Positions 7,708 through 15,474 of a DNA stretch of 32,056 nucleotides are shown piece after piece (positions within the stretch are counted from its first letter, which is position 1; each line of letters starts with the position of its first letter). Origin of the DNA: Betaproteobacteria bacterium (GTDB lineage Bacteria; Pseudomonadota; Gammaproteobacteria; Burkholderiales; WYBJ01). Where the stretch lies: contig WHTS01000016.1 of the NCBI GenBank assembly GCA_009377585.1, positions 14,664 to 46,719 of the forward strand. Direction: 5' to 3'. The position numbers and the translations under genes are program-made. Under the pieces are notes generated by a model. It was given only the letters and a program-made list of their open reading frames with translations, was not told where the DNA came from and ran no database searches.

Positions 7708-8962
7708 CGATGCGAACCGCAACGCCGTCGGTCCCGGGCTTCACCGGCTGGCTGTAGCCTTCGAGATCGCCCGGCTTGGGGCTAGCCTCGCCGCTGCGCG
7801 ATACGCGCGCGCCGATCACGACTTGCGGAAAGGCCGAGATGGTCATGCCGGGCGCCATGGCGGCCGCGTCGTCGAGCGCAAACCGGTAGGGCAGGTCCTC
7901 GACCCGGATGCGGCGAATGGCAAGCGGCATCTTCGGCCCCGCGGCGGCACGCGCGAACACGAATACCGTATCGGTCGGTTTCGTTTCTCCGGCAAGCGTC
8001 GAGTCCAGGACCACGGTGCCGGATACCGCGCTCGCGGCAACCGGCGTCGCTTTCTCGTCAGGCTTGGCCGCCACCTCGGCACGCGCCGCCTCGGTGCGCG
8101 CCGGCGCACCGGCCGGGTCGGGCGCAACGCGCGCACGCACGTCCTCGATGTTCTGCTGGACGATGCGAGCCACTTCCGATCCGGGCTCGGTCATCGGCGC
8201 GAGCTTCTCCCAGTAAGCCAGCGCCGTGCGGAAGTCGTTGCGCATGTAGGCCTCGGTGCCGGCAAGCCACAACGCCTTGGGGTTCGAGGGGTCGAGCGCG
8301 AGCGCCTTCGCCACCGCCGCGGAGGCAGCCGGCGTCCAGGTGCCGTCGGCCGAGCCGACCAGGACATCGGCATAGTCTGCGTACAGCTGCGGCGAATCCG
8401 GAACCAGCTCGATCGCCCGCGCGAATGCTTTCGCGGCCTCGGGCGCACGCCCCAGCAGCTGCAGCGAGCGCGCGAGCAGGACCGAGGCCTCGGCATCGTC
8501 GGGATTGGCCTCCAGGCGCTGCACCAGGCGCTGCATAAGCACGTCGAGCCTGGCCGCTTGTTCCCCGGCGCCGCCCTTCGCGCTCAGAAGCGCGGGATCG
8601 ATCGCTTGCGGCATCCCGAGCACGAGGTAGGCGGCGACCGCGGCGATCGGCACACAGGCGAGCGCCGCGAAACGCCATGCGCCGGCCGGTGCGGTGGGGG
8701 CTGCGGGTCCTTTCCGGTCGCGATCGACGTCGGCCAGCAGGCGTCGGCCGAGCTCGGTCCGCGCCTGCTCGAACTGCGCTCCCGACAGCACCCCCTGATC
8801 GCGGTCGCGCTCGAGCTCGGTCAGCTGATCTTCGAACAGTGCGACGTTCGATCGATCCTGGTCCACCTCGGGCGCTGCTGCGGCGCGCCGCAGCAGCGGA
8901 ACGGCCAGCACGCCCATCACCGCCAGCGTCAAGGCCGCGGCGACGACCCAGAATGTGCTCAC
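7691..8962 (-). CDS. ccmI: CcmI/CycH, TPR-containing apocytochrome chaperone
   Basis: 423 residues. Two N-terminal membrane segments (about 3-20, and one around FAALACVPIAAVAAYLVLG) enclose the cytoplasmic loop with RSNVALFEDQLTELERD. A TPR region follows (LEANPDDAEASVLLARSLQLLGR, PKALWLAGTEAYMRNDFRTALAYWEKL). The C-terminal periplasmic beta-rich domain begins around VSGTVVLDS and ends GYSQPVKPG, as in long CycH proteins. CcmI captures the C-terminus of apocytochromes and delivers them to CcmFH. The start is GTG 8962, overlapping the ccmH stop as GTGA, with GAGGCG upstream. The open frame upstream of this is shadow of ccmH. Confidence 0.93.
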   Translation of the reverse strand: MSTFWVVAAALTLAVMGVLAVPLLRRAAAAPEVDQDRSNVALFEDQLTELERDRDQGVLSGAQFEQARTELGRRLLADVDRDRKGPAAPTAPAGAWRFAALACVPIAAVAAYLVLGMPQAIDPALLSAKGGAGEQAARLDVLMQRLVQRLEANPDDAEASVLLARSLQLLGRAPEAAKAFARAIELVPDSPQLYADYADVLVGSADGTWTPAASAAVAKALALDPSNPKALWLAGTEAYMRNDFRTALAYWEKLAPMTEPGSEVARIVQQNIEDVRARVAPDPAGAPARTEAARAEVAAKPDEKATPVAASAVSGTVVLDSTLAGETKPTDTVFVFARAAAGPKMPLAIRRIRVEDLPYRFALDDAAAMAPGMTISAFPQVVIGARVSRSGEASPKPGDLEGYSQPVKPGTDGVAVRIDARVR

Positions 8963-9543
8963 CGCGCCTCGTTCTCCGCACCGGCCATGATTCGGCGCAA
9001 CCGCGCCTGCTCGTCGGGGCTGAGGCTCGCCTCGCCGACGATGCGCCGGCGATTGATAGCGATGCGCCGCAATCCCCATATTCCCGCGAGCAGGAGCACG
9101 AACGGCCCGATCCAGAGCAGCAGGGTGGTTGCCTTGAATGGCGGCCGGTAGAGGATGAAGTCGCCGTAGCGCGCGACCATGAAGTCGCGCACCTCCGCCT
9201 CCGACTTGCCGCTTGCGAACATCGCGCGCACCTGCCCGCGCAGATCCTGAGCCAGCTCGGCATTGGAGTCGGCGATGGTCTGGTTCTGGCACACCAGGCA
9301 GCGCAGCTCCGAGGCCACGCGCTGGACCTGGGCTTCGAGCTGCGGATCCGTTGCCGGGGCCGTGCCCTCGGCCGCATGCCCCATCGGCGCCACCATCAAA
9401 GCAAGCAGCAACAAAATGGAGACAGACCACGTTTTTCCAAGGAAAATGGGGACGCACACAATTTCGGCCAGGTAGCCGAGGAAATTGTGTGCGTCCCCAT
9501 TTTTGACCCTGTTTGCGGAAAAACGTGGTCTGACCCCGGTCAT
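8959..9543 (-). CDS. ccmH: CcmH (CcmL-type) thiol-oxidoreductase, with a repeat element in its N-terminal region
   Basis: The conserved part is clear: LRCLVCQNQTIADSNAELAQDLR with the redox pair Cys82/Cys85, then VARYGDFILYRPPF and a C-terminal membrane segment (TLLLWIGPFVLLLAGIWG). CcmH keeps apocytochrome thiols reduced and joins CcmF in the haem ligation complex. ATG 9543 overlaps the ccmF stop as ATGA, the coupling expected in this operon, so I take it as start (194 residues). Codons 2 to about 40 then translate a palindromic repeat element (9418-9537) that stays in frame. The hydrophobic signal core (SILLLLALMVAPMGHA) only begins after it. A GTG at 9459 or a TTG after the element could be the working start instead. 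Only the N-terminus is in doubt. Confidence 0.9.
   Translation of the reverse strand: MTGVRPRFSANRVKNGDAHNFLGYLAEIVCVPIFLGKTWSVSILLLLALMVAPMGHAAEGTAPATDPQLEAQVQRVASELRCLVCQNQTIADSNAELAQDLRGQVRAMFASGKSEAEVRDFMVARYGDFILYRPPFKATTLLLWIGPFVLLLAGIWGLRRIAINRRRIVGEASLSPDEQARLRRIMAGAENEAR
9418..9537. repeat. Nested palindromic element (REP/RAYT-like) inside the 5' end of ccmH
   Basis: Two perfect inverted repeats are nested. The outer arms are CAGACCACGTTTTTCC (9423-9438) and its complement at 9517-9532. The inner arms are 23 bases each, 9443-9465 and 9481-9503, around a 15-base loop. The GGGGTCAGACC-type ends resemble the palindromes that accompany REP-associated tyrosine transposases (Y1_Tnp); that link is from memory, not shown here. 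As RNA it would fold into a long hairpin directly after the ccmH start codon. Confidence 0.8.
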
Positions 9544-11564
9544 CCTTGCGCGCTCCGTGCCGCGCCCGTTACGGGCAGTTCGCGCGCCGGCTCCATCGTG
9601 CCGGGCACGCGCTCGGACGCTGGACGCTTGAAGCGCCGGTAACGCCGGTCGCATACGGCGATCAGGCCGCCGAGCGCCATCAGCACGCATCCGGCCCAGA
9701 TCCAGTCGACGAACGGCTTCAGATGCACGCGAACGGTCCAGGCGTCGCCGGCTACCTGCTCGCCGAGCGCGACATAGATGTCGCCGAACAAGCCGCTGTC
9801 GATGGCGGCCTCGGTCAGCGTCTGCTTCTGTACCGGGTAGAAGCGCTTCTCCGGATGCAGCACGCTCTGCACGCGCCCATTGCGCATGGCCTCGATGCGC
9901 CCGCGCGCGGCCTCGTAGTTGGGGCCTTGCACGTCCTCGACCGCCGCCAGACGGAACGCGTAGCCGCCGAGCTCCATCGTGCTCCCGATCGTCATGCGCA
10001 CGTCCTTCTCGCTCTCGTAGCCATTGACGAGGGTCACGCCCACGATGAACACGCCCACGCCCGCGTGCGCGAGCAGCATGCCGATGTAGGCGCCCGGCAG
10101 CTCGCGCAGTCGCGGCCACCAGCCGCGCGATTGCGCGGCGCGCGCTCGCATGCGCTCGACCAGATTCGCCGCCGTCGCGCTCAACACCCAGGCGGCGAGC
10201 AACATGCCGAACGCAACCCCCGGCGACCACGCGCCCATCGCCAGCGGCATGACGACGGCCGTCACGACGCTCACCGCAACCGCCCAGCGCAGCCGCCGCG
10301 TGAGATCGCTCACCGATGCGCTCTTCCAGCGCGTCATCGCGCCGACACCCATGAGAAAGACGACCGGCGTCATCAATGGTGCGAACACGGTCTCGAAGTA
10401 CGGCGGGCCGACCGAAATCTTGCCCATGCCGAGCGCGTCCAGCACCAGCGGGTAGAGCGTACCGAGCAGCACCGAGGCCGCCGCCACCATCAGCAGAACG
10501 TTGTTTCCGAGCAGCATCGATTCGCGCGACACCGGCTCGAATGATCCGCCGAGCCCGACTTTCGGCGCGCGGACGGCGAACAGCGCGAGCGAGCCGCCGA
10601 TCACCAGCACCAGGAACGCAAGGATGAAAACGCCGCGGCGCGGATCGGTCGCGAACGCGTGCACCGAGGTGAGCACGCCCGAGCGCACCAGGAAGGTACC
10701 GAGCAGGCTCATGGAAAAGGCGAGGATCGCGAGCAGCACCGTCCACGCCTTGAAGGCGCCGCGCTTCTCGGTCACGGCCAGCGAATGGATCAGCGCCGTG
10801 CCCACCAGCCACGGCATGAAGGAGGCGTTCTCGACCGGATCCCAGAACCACCACCCGCCCCAGCCGAGCTCGTAGTAGGCCCAGGCGCTGCCGAGCGCGA
10901 TGCCGAGCGTGAGGAACATCCAGGCGACCGTGGTCCAGGGCCGCGACCAGCGCGCCCAGGTCGCGTCGAGCTTGCCACCGAGCAGCGCGGCAATCGCGAA
11001 CGCGAACACGACCGAGAAGCCGACATAGCCCATGTAAAGCATCGGCGGATGGATGATCATCCCCGGATCCTGCAGCAGCGGGTTCAGGTCGCGGCCGTCC
11101 GCGGGCATCGGCAGCAGGCGCTCGAACGGATTGGACGTGAGCAGCAGGAACAGGTGGAAGCCCAGGCTCACCAGGCCCAGCACGCCGAGGACGCGGGCGA
11201 CCATCGTGAGCGGCAGATGGCGCGAGAACAAGGCCACGGCCGCCGACCAGCCGCCGAGCATCAGCATCCACAGCAGCATCGAGCCTTCGTGCCCGCCCCA
11301 GACGGCGGTGAAACGGTAGATCTCGGGCAGGCGGCTGTTGGAGTTGGACGCGACGTACAGCACCGAGAAATCGTTACCGAGGAAAGCGGCCGCGAGACAG
11401 CCGAAGGCAAAGGCGATCAGGATGGCCTGAACGCAGGCGGCGACGCGCGAGAGCGACATGAGCCCGACATCGCCGCGGGCGGCGCCGACGAAGGGCAGCG
11501 TGCCTTGCAGCATGGCAACGACAGCCGCCAGAATCAGGGCGAAGTGGCCGAGTTCGGGGATCAT
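9540..11564 (-). CDS. ccmF: CcmF, haem lyase subunit of cytochrome c maturation
   Basis: 674 residues with about 14-15 hydrophobic segments. The WWD haem-handling signature WGGWWFWDPVENASF lies at 235-249, flanked by conserved histidines His172 (in MIIHPPMLYMGY) and His260 (in ALIHSLAVTEKRG). The large periplasmic loop near the C-terminus contains LHPEKRFYPVQKQTLTEAAI, also characteristic. CcmF together with CcmH attaches haem to the CxxCH motif of apocytochromes. It is the first gene of the operon as arranged here, rather than the middle as in the E. coli order. The ATG 11564 start gives the usual MIPELGHFALILA N-terminus, although its ribosome-binding site is weak. Confidence 0.96.
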   Translation of the reverse strand: MIPELGHFALILAAVVAMLQGTLPFVGAARGDVGLMSLSRVAACVQAILIAFAFGCLAAAFLGNDFSVLYVASNSNSRLPEIYRFTAVWGGHEGSMLLWMLMLGGWSAAVALFSRHLPLTMVARVLGVLGLVSLGFHLFLLLTSNPFERLLPMPADGRDLNPLLQDPGMIIHPPMLYMGYVGFSVVFAFAIAALLGGKLDATWARWSRPWTTVAWMFLTLGIALGSAWAYYELGWGGWWFWDPVENASFMPWLVGTALIHSLAVTEKRGAFKAWTVLLAILAFSMSLLGTFLVRSGVLTSVHAFATDPRRGVFILAFLVLVIGGSLALFAVRAPKVGLGGSFEPVSRESMLLGNNVLLMVAAASVLLGTLYPLVLDALGMGKISVGPPYFETVFAPLMTPVVFLMGVGAMTRWKSASVSDLTRRLRWAVAVSVVTAVVMPLAMGAWSPGVAFGMLLAAWVLSATAANLVERMRARAAQSRGWWPRLRELPGAYIGMLLAHAGVGVFIVGVTLVNGYESEKDVRMTIGSTMELGGYAFRLAAVEDVQGPNYEAARGRIEAMRNGRVQSVLHPEKRFYPVQKQTLTEAAIDSGLFGDIYVALGEQVAGDAWTVRVHLKPFVDWIWAGCVLMALGGLIAVCDRRYRRFKRPASERVPGTMEPARELPVTGAARSAQG

Positions 11565-11693
11565 CCGGATCGTTCGAGCGCCACAGGGGCGTTGGCGCCG
11601 CCCGCCGCAGCGGAAACTTCCACCGGAATCGTGGAATCGTGATGTCGTCGACAGCCAGGCGATGCGACCACTATCTTAGCCTAGAGCCCCGCC

Positions 11694-11785
11694 CCCGCGC
11701 CAGCGCGCGGCATCTGCACCCGCGCCAGCGCGCGGCATCTGCACCCGCGCCAGCGCGCGGCATCTGCATCGCCGCCAGCGTGCGC
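11694..11785. repeat. 25-bp tandem repeat, three copies plus a degraded fourth
   Basis: The core CAGCGCGCGGCATCTGCA recurs at 11701, 11726 and 11751 (period 25), with a diverged start of a fourth copy at 11776. It lies in the 461-base space between divergent ccmF and phaB. Apart from this array and a possible phaB promoter, I see no gene in that space. The open frames across it are low-complexity products of the repeat. Confidence 0.75.
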
Positions 11786-11916
11786 AAGCACATCGCGGGC
11801 AAGATCGATGCGCGGCTTGCAGGACCTCGGCAACCGGTTTCTCGACAACATTCCCCGCCCCGTGCGCATCGACCCGATGATCGCCGCCACGGCCGCCCGG
11901 GCTCGGTCGTGGCCGC

Positions 11917-11944
11917 TTGCGCGCGCGGCTGAATCGTCTACGAT
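11917..11944 (+). promoter_or_regulatory. Possible sigma-70-like promoter of phaB
   Basis: TTGCGC (11917-11922) and TACGAT (11939-11944) are separated by 16 bases and lie about 80 bases before the phaB start codon, in the right orientation. The match is moderate (TTGACA/TATAAT consensus) and in GC-rich DNA such matches occur by chance, so this is a suggestion. Confidence 0.35.
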
Positions 11945-12025
11945 AGGCCAACGACGCGGCTGGCGGCGAATGCTTGCAAGAGACGAACCACAGCGGGCGG
12001 GCGGCGCGAATCGACGGAGACGACG

Positions 12026-12763
12026 ATGGCACAACGACTGGCATACGTGACGGGCGGGATGGGCGGAATTGGCACGGCGATCTGCCAGCGCCTGCATCGG
12101 GACGGATTCAAGGTGATCGCGGGTTGCGGCCCGACACGCGACCACCGCAAATGGCTCGACGAACAGAAAGCCGCCGGCTACACCTTCCTTGTGTCGGTCG
12201 GCAACGTCGGCGAATGGGATTCCACCGTCGAAGCGTTCAAGGTGGTCAAGACCGAACACGGGCCGATCGACGTGCTGGTGAACAATGCCGGCATCACCCG
12301 CGACGGGCTGTTTCGCAAGATGACGCGCGCCGATTGGGAAGGCGTTATCAACACCAACCTGAATAGCCTCTTCAACGTCACCAAGCAGGTGATCGACGAC
12401 ATGCTCGATCGCGGCTGGGGGCGCATCGTCAACATCTCGTCGGTGAACGGCCAGAAGGGTCAGTTCGGCCAGACCAACTACTCCACCGCCAAGGCCGGCA
12501 TTCATGGCTTCACGATGGCGCTCGCGCAGGAGGTCGCGACCAAGGGCGTGACCGTCAACACGGTCTCGCCGGGCTACATCGGCACGGAAATGGTGCGCTC
12601 GATACGGCCCGACGTGCTGGAGAAGATCGTCGGCACGATTCCGGTCAAGCGTCTCGGCGAGCCGGGCGAGATCGCCTCGATCGTTGCCTGGATCGCTTCG
12701 GAAGAAGCGGGCTTCGCCACCGGGGCGGACTTCTCGCTCAACGGGGGCCTGCACATGGGCTAG
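12026..12763 (+). CDS. phaB: Acetoacetyl-CoA reductase (PhaB/PhbB)
   Basis: 245-residue short-chain dehydrogenase. It has the nucleotide-binding TGGMGGIG (9-16), NNAG (86-89), catalytic Ser138/139, Tyr152 and Lys156 in QTNYSTAKAG, and the PhaB-specific stretch SSVNGQKGQFGQTNYS. PhaB reduces acetoacetyl-CoA to (R)-3-hydroxybutyryl-CoA with NADPH, the second step of polyhydroxybutyrate synthesis in the cytoplasm. GGAG lies seven bases before the ATG. Neither phaA nor phaC is adjacent, so it stands alone here; the gene is followed by a palindromic element and convergent genes. FabG is the main alternative, but the QKGQFGQ segment and length favour PhaB. Confidence 0.93.
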   Translation: MAQRLAYVTGGMGGIGTAICQRLHRDGFKVIAGCGPTRDHRKWLDEQKAAGYTFLVSVGNVGEWDSTVEAFKVVKTEHGPIDVLVNNAGITRDGLFRKMTRADWEGVINTNLNSLFNVTKQVIDDMLDRGWGRIVNISSVNGQKGQFGQTNYSTAKAGIHGFTMALAQEVATKGVTVNTVSPGYIGTEMVRSIRPDVLEKIVGTIPVKRLGEPGEIASIVAWIASEEAGFATGADFSLNGGLHMG

Positions 12764-12764
12764 C

Positions 12765-12839
12765 GTCGTCATTCCCGCGCAGGCGGGAATCCAGAGCAAG
12801 AAACCGCCTTCGCCTGGACCCTCGTTTCCACGAGGGAAC
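12765..12839. repeat. Paired hairpin element of the ATTCCCGCG...CGGGAAT type
   Basis: The first half is a hairpin ATTCCCGC/GCGGGAAT (12771-12790) flanked by GTCGTC and CCAG. The second half, in opposite orientation after an ~18-base spacer, begins CTGGACCC and contains the stem CCCTCGT/ACGAGGG (12819-12836). The layout is the same as at 21646-21718. It starts one or two bases after phaB and lies between convergent genes, so it may also serve as a 3' end for either. Confidence 0.65.
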
Positions 12840-12916
12840 AACTTTGTCGCACTGCGAATCGTCAGGCGTCAGCATGATGCCGGCATCGACACGAAACCGG
12901 TCCCATCCCTTCCTGT

Positions 12917-13378
12917 TCAGTTTTCCAGCCGTACCGGAACGTCGAGATCGCCGCAATCCTCGTCGGTGCGAAGCCCCGCGGCGCGTATGCCGAACGCCGC
13001 CAGCTCCTGATCGCGCTCCTGCCTGTCGCCGGTCACGCCGACCGCGCCGATCACGTCGCCGTGCGTATCGCGGATCAGCATGCCGCCGCCTTCGGGGAAG
13101 ATCTGACCGCCCGAAGCCTGCAGAAGATAATTCATAAAGAGCGGACGTTCTTTCGTGCGTATGCGTACGAGATCCGATGAGCGGCCGAGGGCCAGCGCGG
13201 CATAAGCTTTGCCGAAGGCCATCTCGAAGCGCATCATGGCCGAGCCGTCTTCCTTCTTGAACGCCTTCACCTTCGCTCCGGGCTCGACCACCACCACGCT
13301 GAGCGGCCGGCAGGCGAGCTCGCGCCCGCGCTTCAATATCGCATCGATGACAGCCTCGGCCTGCACCAGTGTGATCAT
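12917..13378 (-). CDS. GlcG/HbpS-family protein
   Basis: 153 residues matching the GlcG (DUF336) fold: an N-terminal helix (TLVQAEAVIDAILKRGRELA), LSVVVVEPGAKVKAFKKEDGSAMM, the helix FEMAFGKAYAALALGRSS, and the glycine-rich GGQIFPEGGGMLIRDTHGDVIGAVGVTG. Family members include GlcG of glycolate operons and haem-binding HbpS; the biochemical role is generally undefined, with haem or small-molecule binding proposed. GGGAG precedes the ATG at suitable spacing. It lies 42 bases downstream of the TauD-type dioxygenase on the same strand, suggesting one transcript. The C-terminus (DEDCGDLDVPVRLEN) is slightly extended. Confidence 0.85.
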   Translation of the reverse strand: MITLVQAEAVIDAILKRGRELACRPLSVVVVEPGAKVKAFKKEDGSAMMRFEMAFGKAYAALALGRSSDLVRIRTKERPLFMNYLLQASGGQIFPEGGGMLIRDTHGDVIGAVGVTGDRQERDQELAAFGIRAAGLRTDEDCGDLDVPVRLEN

Positions 13379-13420
13379 GTGCGCTCCCCCTCGCGGCCCG
13401 TGCGGCCGCTTCGTCCCGTG

Positions 13421-14323
13421 TCAGTGCGCGGCCAGCGCTTGCGGCAGGAAGTCCGGCTCGAACACCCGGTCGGCCATCACCTGGCAGCGCTTCATCAGCC
13501 GGTGCTCGTGCGCTCCGTAGTCCGGAATCGCGTTGTGCAAGGTGCCGACGTGGTCCCAGACCAGCACGTCGCCGACCGTCCAGGAGTGCGCGTAGAGGAA
13601 TTTTTCCTGCAGCTGGTGCGCGAACAGGCGCTCCAGCACGCGCTCGCTCTCGGCCTCGTCCAGCTCGTTGATGCGGATCGCATAGCCGGGATTGCAGTAG
13701 AGCACTCGGCGGCCGGTGATGGGATGGGTGAGAAAGACCGGATGCACCGACGGCGGACGCGTGCTGCGCTGCTCGGGCGTGAGCGGCGGGCGAATGCTGC
13801 CCGGGCGCGTGCGCATGTTCTCCCAGAACTTGTTGAAGTCGTGGGTCGCCGTCATGCCTTCGAGCCGACTCTTCAAATCGGGATCGAGGCCGTCGTAGGC
13901 CGCGTGCATGTTCGCGAACAGCGTTGCGCCGAGCGGCTTGCCGTCGCGAACCGGCACCTTGACGGCATAGAGCACGTTGAGGAAACCGACCGTCTCGTTG
14001 TACGACATGTCCGTATGCCAGTCCTGGCCCGCGTCGGCGAGCCCGAGCGGCTGTCCGTTCTCGACGATGTTGGACAGGATTCCGACTTCGGGCACCTGCG
14101 GATCGGCGAGCTTGCCGGTGACCGAGCGCTGGATGCGGCCGAAGCGCGCGGAGAAGTCGCGCAGCTGCGCGGAGTCCAGATGCTGGCCGGGGAAGCACAG
14201 CACGCCGTAAGCACCCAGCGAACGCAGGATGAGCGCGAAATCGTCCGCCCTCAGCGGCCGGGCCAGATCGATGCCGGTCACGCTGGCACCGAGAATCTTG
14301 CCGCTTGGCTCTACACGGGTCAC
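13421..14323 (-). CDS. TauD/TfdA-family Fe(II)/2-oxoglutarate-dependent dioxygenase
   Basis: 300 residues. The facial triad is visible as WHTD (His103, Asp105) and the distal histidine His263 in WDHVGTLHNAIPDY. The 2-oxoglutarate-binding arginine lies in HRLMKRCQV (Arg275 or Arg279). The N-terminal GASVTGIDLARPL and the segment FPGQHLD are standard. Members oxidise taurine, aryloxyalkanoates, alkyl sulfates or similar compounds with decarboxylation of 2-oxoglutarate; the substrate here is not evident. The start is GTG 14323, preceded by AAGGAGG five bases upstream, a very strong site. It probably forms an operon with the GlcG-like gene downstream, and is divergent from the EamA exporter. Confidence 0.92.
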   Translation of the reverse strand: MTRVEPSGKILGASVTGIDLARPLRADDFALILRSLGAYGVLCFPGQHLDSAQLRDFSARFGRIQRSVTGKLADPQVPEVGILSNIVENGQPLGLADAGQDWHTDMSYNETVGFLNVLYAVKVPVRDGKPLGATLFANMHAAYDGLDPDLKSRLEGMTATHDFNKFWENMRTRPGSIRPPLTPEQRSTRPPSVHPVFLTHPITGRRVLYCNPGYAIRINELDEAESERVLERLFAHQLQEKFLYAHSWTVGDVLVWDHVGTLHNAIPDYGAHEHRLMKRCQVMADRVFEPDFLPQALAAH

Positions 14324-14491
14324 CTTGCCTCCTTCATGCCAATCGCAGCCGCGCGGAACACGGCCGCTCGTTCGCGACTCGCTGCATGCGAGCCGCTATT
14401 CTAGCGCCCTCGAGCCGGGAAACGCCCGCGCACACTGCAACGGGATTTGCGCTTTGCGCGCGCGAATCGAAAAGAAGAGCCGAGACCATCG

Positions 14492-15406
14492 TTGGTTCCC
14501 CCGGAGCACCTGTGGATTCCGGTCACGCTGTTCGCTGCGTTCGCCCAGACGATCCGCAATGCAACCCAGAAGCACCTCACGCCAACGCTCGGCACGCTCG
14601 GCGCCACGCTGGTGCGCTTCGTGTACGGCATTCCGTTCGCCTTAGCGTGGCTCGCGCTGGTGCACGGGCTCGGCGGCTTTCCCCTGCCCGCTCCGAACTG
14701 GCCCTTGGCGGGCTGGATTCTCCTCGGAGCGGTCAGCCAGATCGGCGGCACCGCGCTGCTGCTGCAGGTGGTGCACGAGCGCAACTTCACGCTCGGCGTC
14801 GCCTACTCCAAGACCGAGGCGCTGCAGGTCGCGTTCTTCGGCTTCCTCTTTCTCGGCGATCCGCTCGGTCCCGCCTCCCTGATCGCCGTCATGTTCGGCA
14901 CGCTCGGCGTGCTGCTGATGTCGCCGATCGATCGCAAGTATCCGCTACGCGCGCTCGCGCGCGGGTGGACCAGCCGGGTCGCCTTGCTCGGCCTGGCTTG
15001 CGGCACCTGCTTCAGCTTCGCTTCGGTGGGCTATCGCGGCGCCGCGCTGGCGCTGGACGCCGCCTATCCGATGGCCGCGGCATTCGGGCTGGTGGTAGCG
15101 CAAGTGAGCCAGACGTTGCTGCTCGGCGGCTGGATCGCACGGCGCACGCCGGATACCGTACTCGCCGTCATGCGGGCATGGCGCAAATCGCTCCTGGTCG
15201 GGTTCACGGGCGCGGCCGCGTCGGCAGCCTGGTTCGTCGCCATGGCGATCGAGCCGATCGCTCACGTGCGCACGCTCGCGTTGGTGGAGCTACTTTTTGC
15301 CTATATCATTTCGCGGCGGTTCTTCCGCGAACGGCTGACGCGCATCGAGTTGATCGGCATCGCGTCGCTCTGTATCGGGCTTGTCGTCGTCACGCTGGGC
15401 CGCTGA
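14492..15406 (+). CDS. EamA/DMT-superfamily membrane transporter
   Basis: About 304 residues with ten hydrophobic segments in two halves, as in the drug/metabolite transporter superfamily. The first half ends with LGVLLMSPIDRKYP, the second with ELLFAYIISRRFFRERLTRIELIGIASLCIGLVVVTLG, the classic EamA end. Such proteins usually export amino acids, purines or other metabolites from the cytoplasm; the substrate is unknown. The start is uncertain: TTG 14492 yields a normal short N-terminus before the first membrane segment, whereas TTG 14447 would add 15 basic residues. Neither has a convincing ribosome-binding site. It is divergent from the dioxygenase gene. Immediately downstream lies a scar with remnants of other genes. 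Confidence 0.85.
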   Translation: MVPPEHLWIPVTLFAAFAQTIRNATQKHLTPTLGTLGATLVRFVYGIPFALAWLALVHGLGGFPLPAPNWPLAGWILLGAVSQIGGTALLLQVVHERNFTLGVAYSKTEALQVAFFGFLFLGDPLGPASLIAVMFGTLGVLLMSPIDRKYPLRALARGWTSRVALLGLACGTCFSFASVGYRGAALALDAAYPMAAAFGLVVAQVSQTLLLGGWIARRTPDTVLAVMRAWRKSLLVGFTGAAASAAWFVAMAIEPIAHVRTLALVELLFAYIISRRFFRERLTRIELIGIASLCIGLVVVTLGR

Positions 15407-15423
15407 AATGGAACGGCCGCGGA

Positions 15424-15474
15424 GTCGCGCGCTGGCGCCAGGTGGTTAAAGAAACCGGTCTGCAGCTGCAATGA
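15424..15474 (+). pseudogene. C-terminal remnant of a Bug/TctC receptor gene
   Basis: Reading in the frame that ends at TGA 15472-15474 gives [16 protein letters not shown], closely parallel to the end of the intact Bug receptor at 791 (IARWRRVVKEAGIKLE). The DNA is also similar, sharing GCGCGCTGGCG and GGTGGT. Only about 17 codons remain; the rest is replaced by the end of the EamA gene. This looks like a deletion or recombination junction. Confidence 0.7.

Noticed and set aside
11673-11678. A TAAGAT hexamer on the minus strand as -10 of the ccm operon
   Set aside because: There is no acceptable -35 at the right distance, and single hexamers are expected by chance.
11694-11785. Possible CRISPR array
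   Set aside because: The 25-bp units are directly adjacent with no spacers between them, and no cas gene is in the window.
11681-12841. A 386-codon minus-strand frame over phaB and the tandem repeats
   Set aside because: It is antisense to phaB. Its C-terminal repeats come from the 25-bp array, and no start site or domain is seen.
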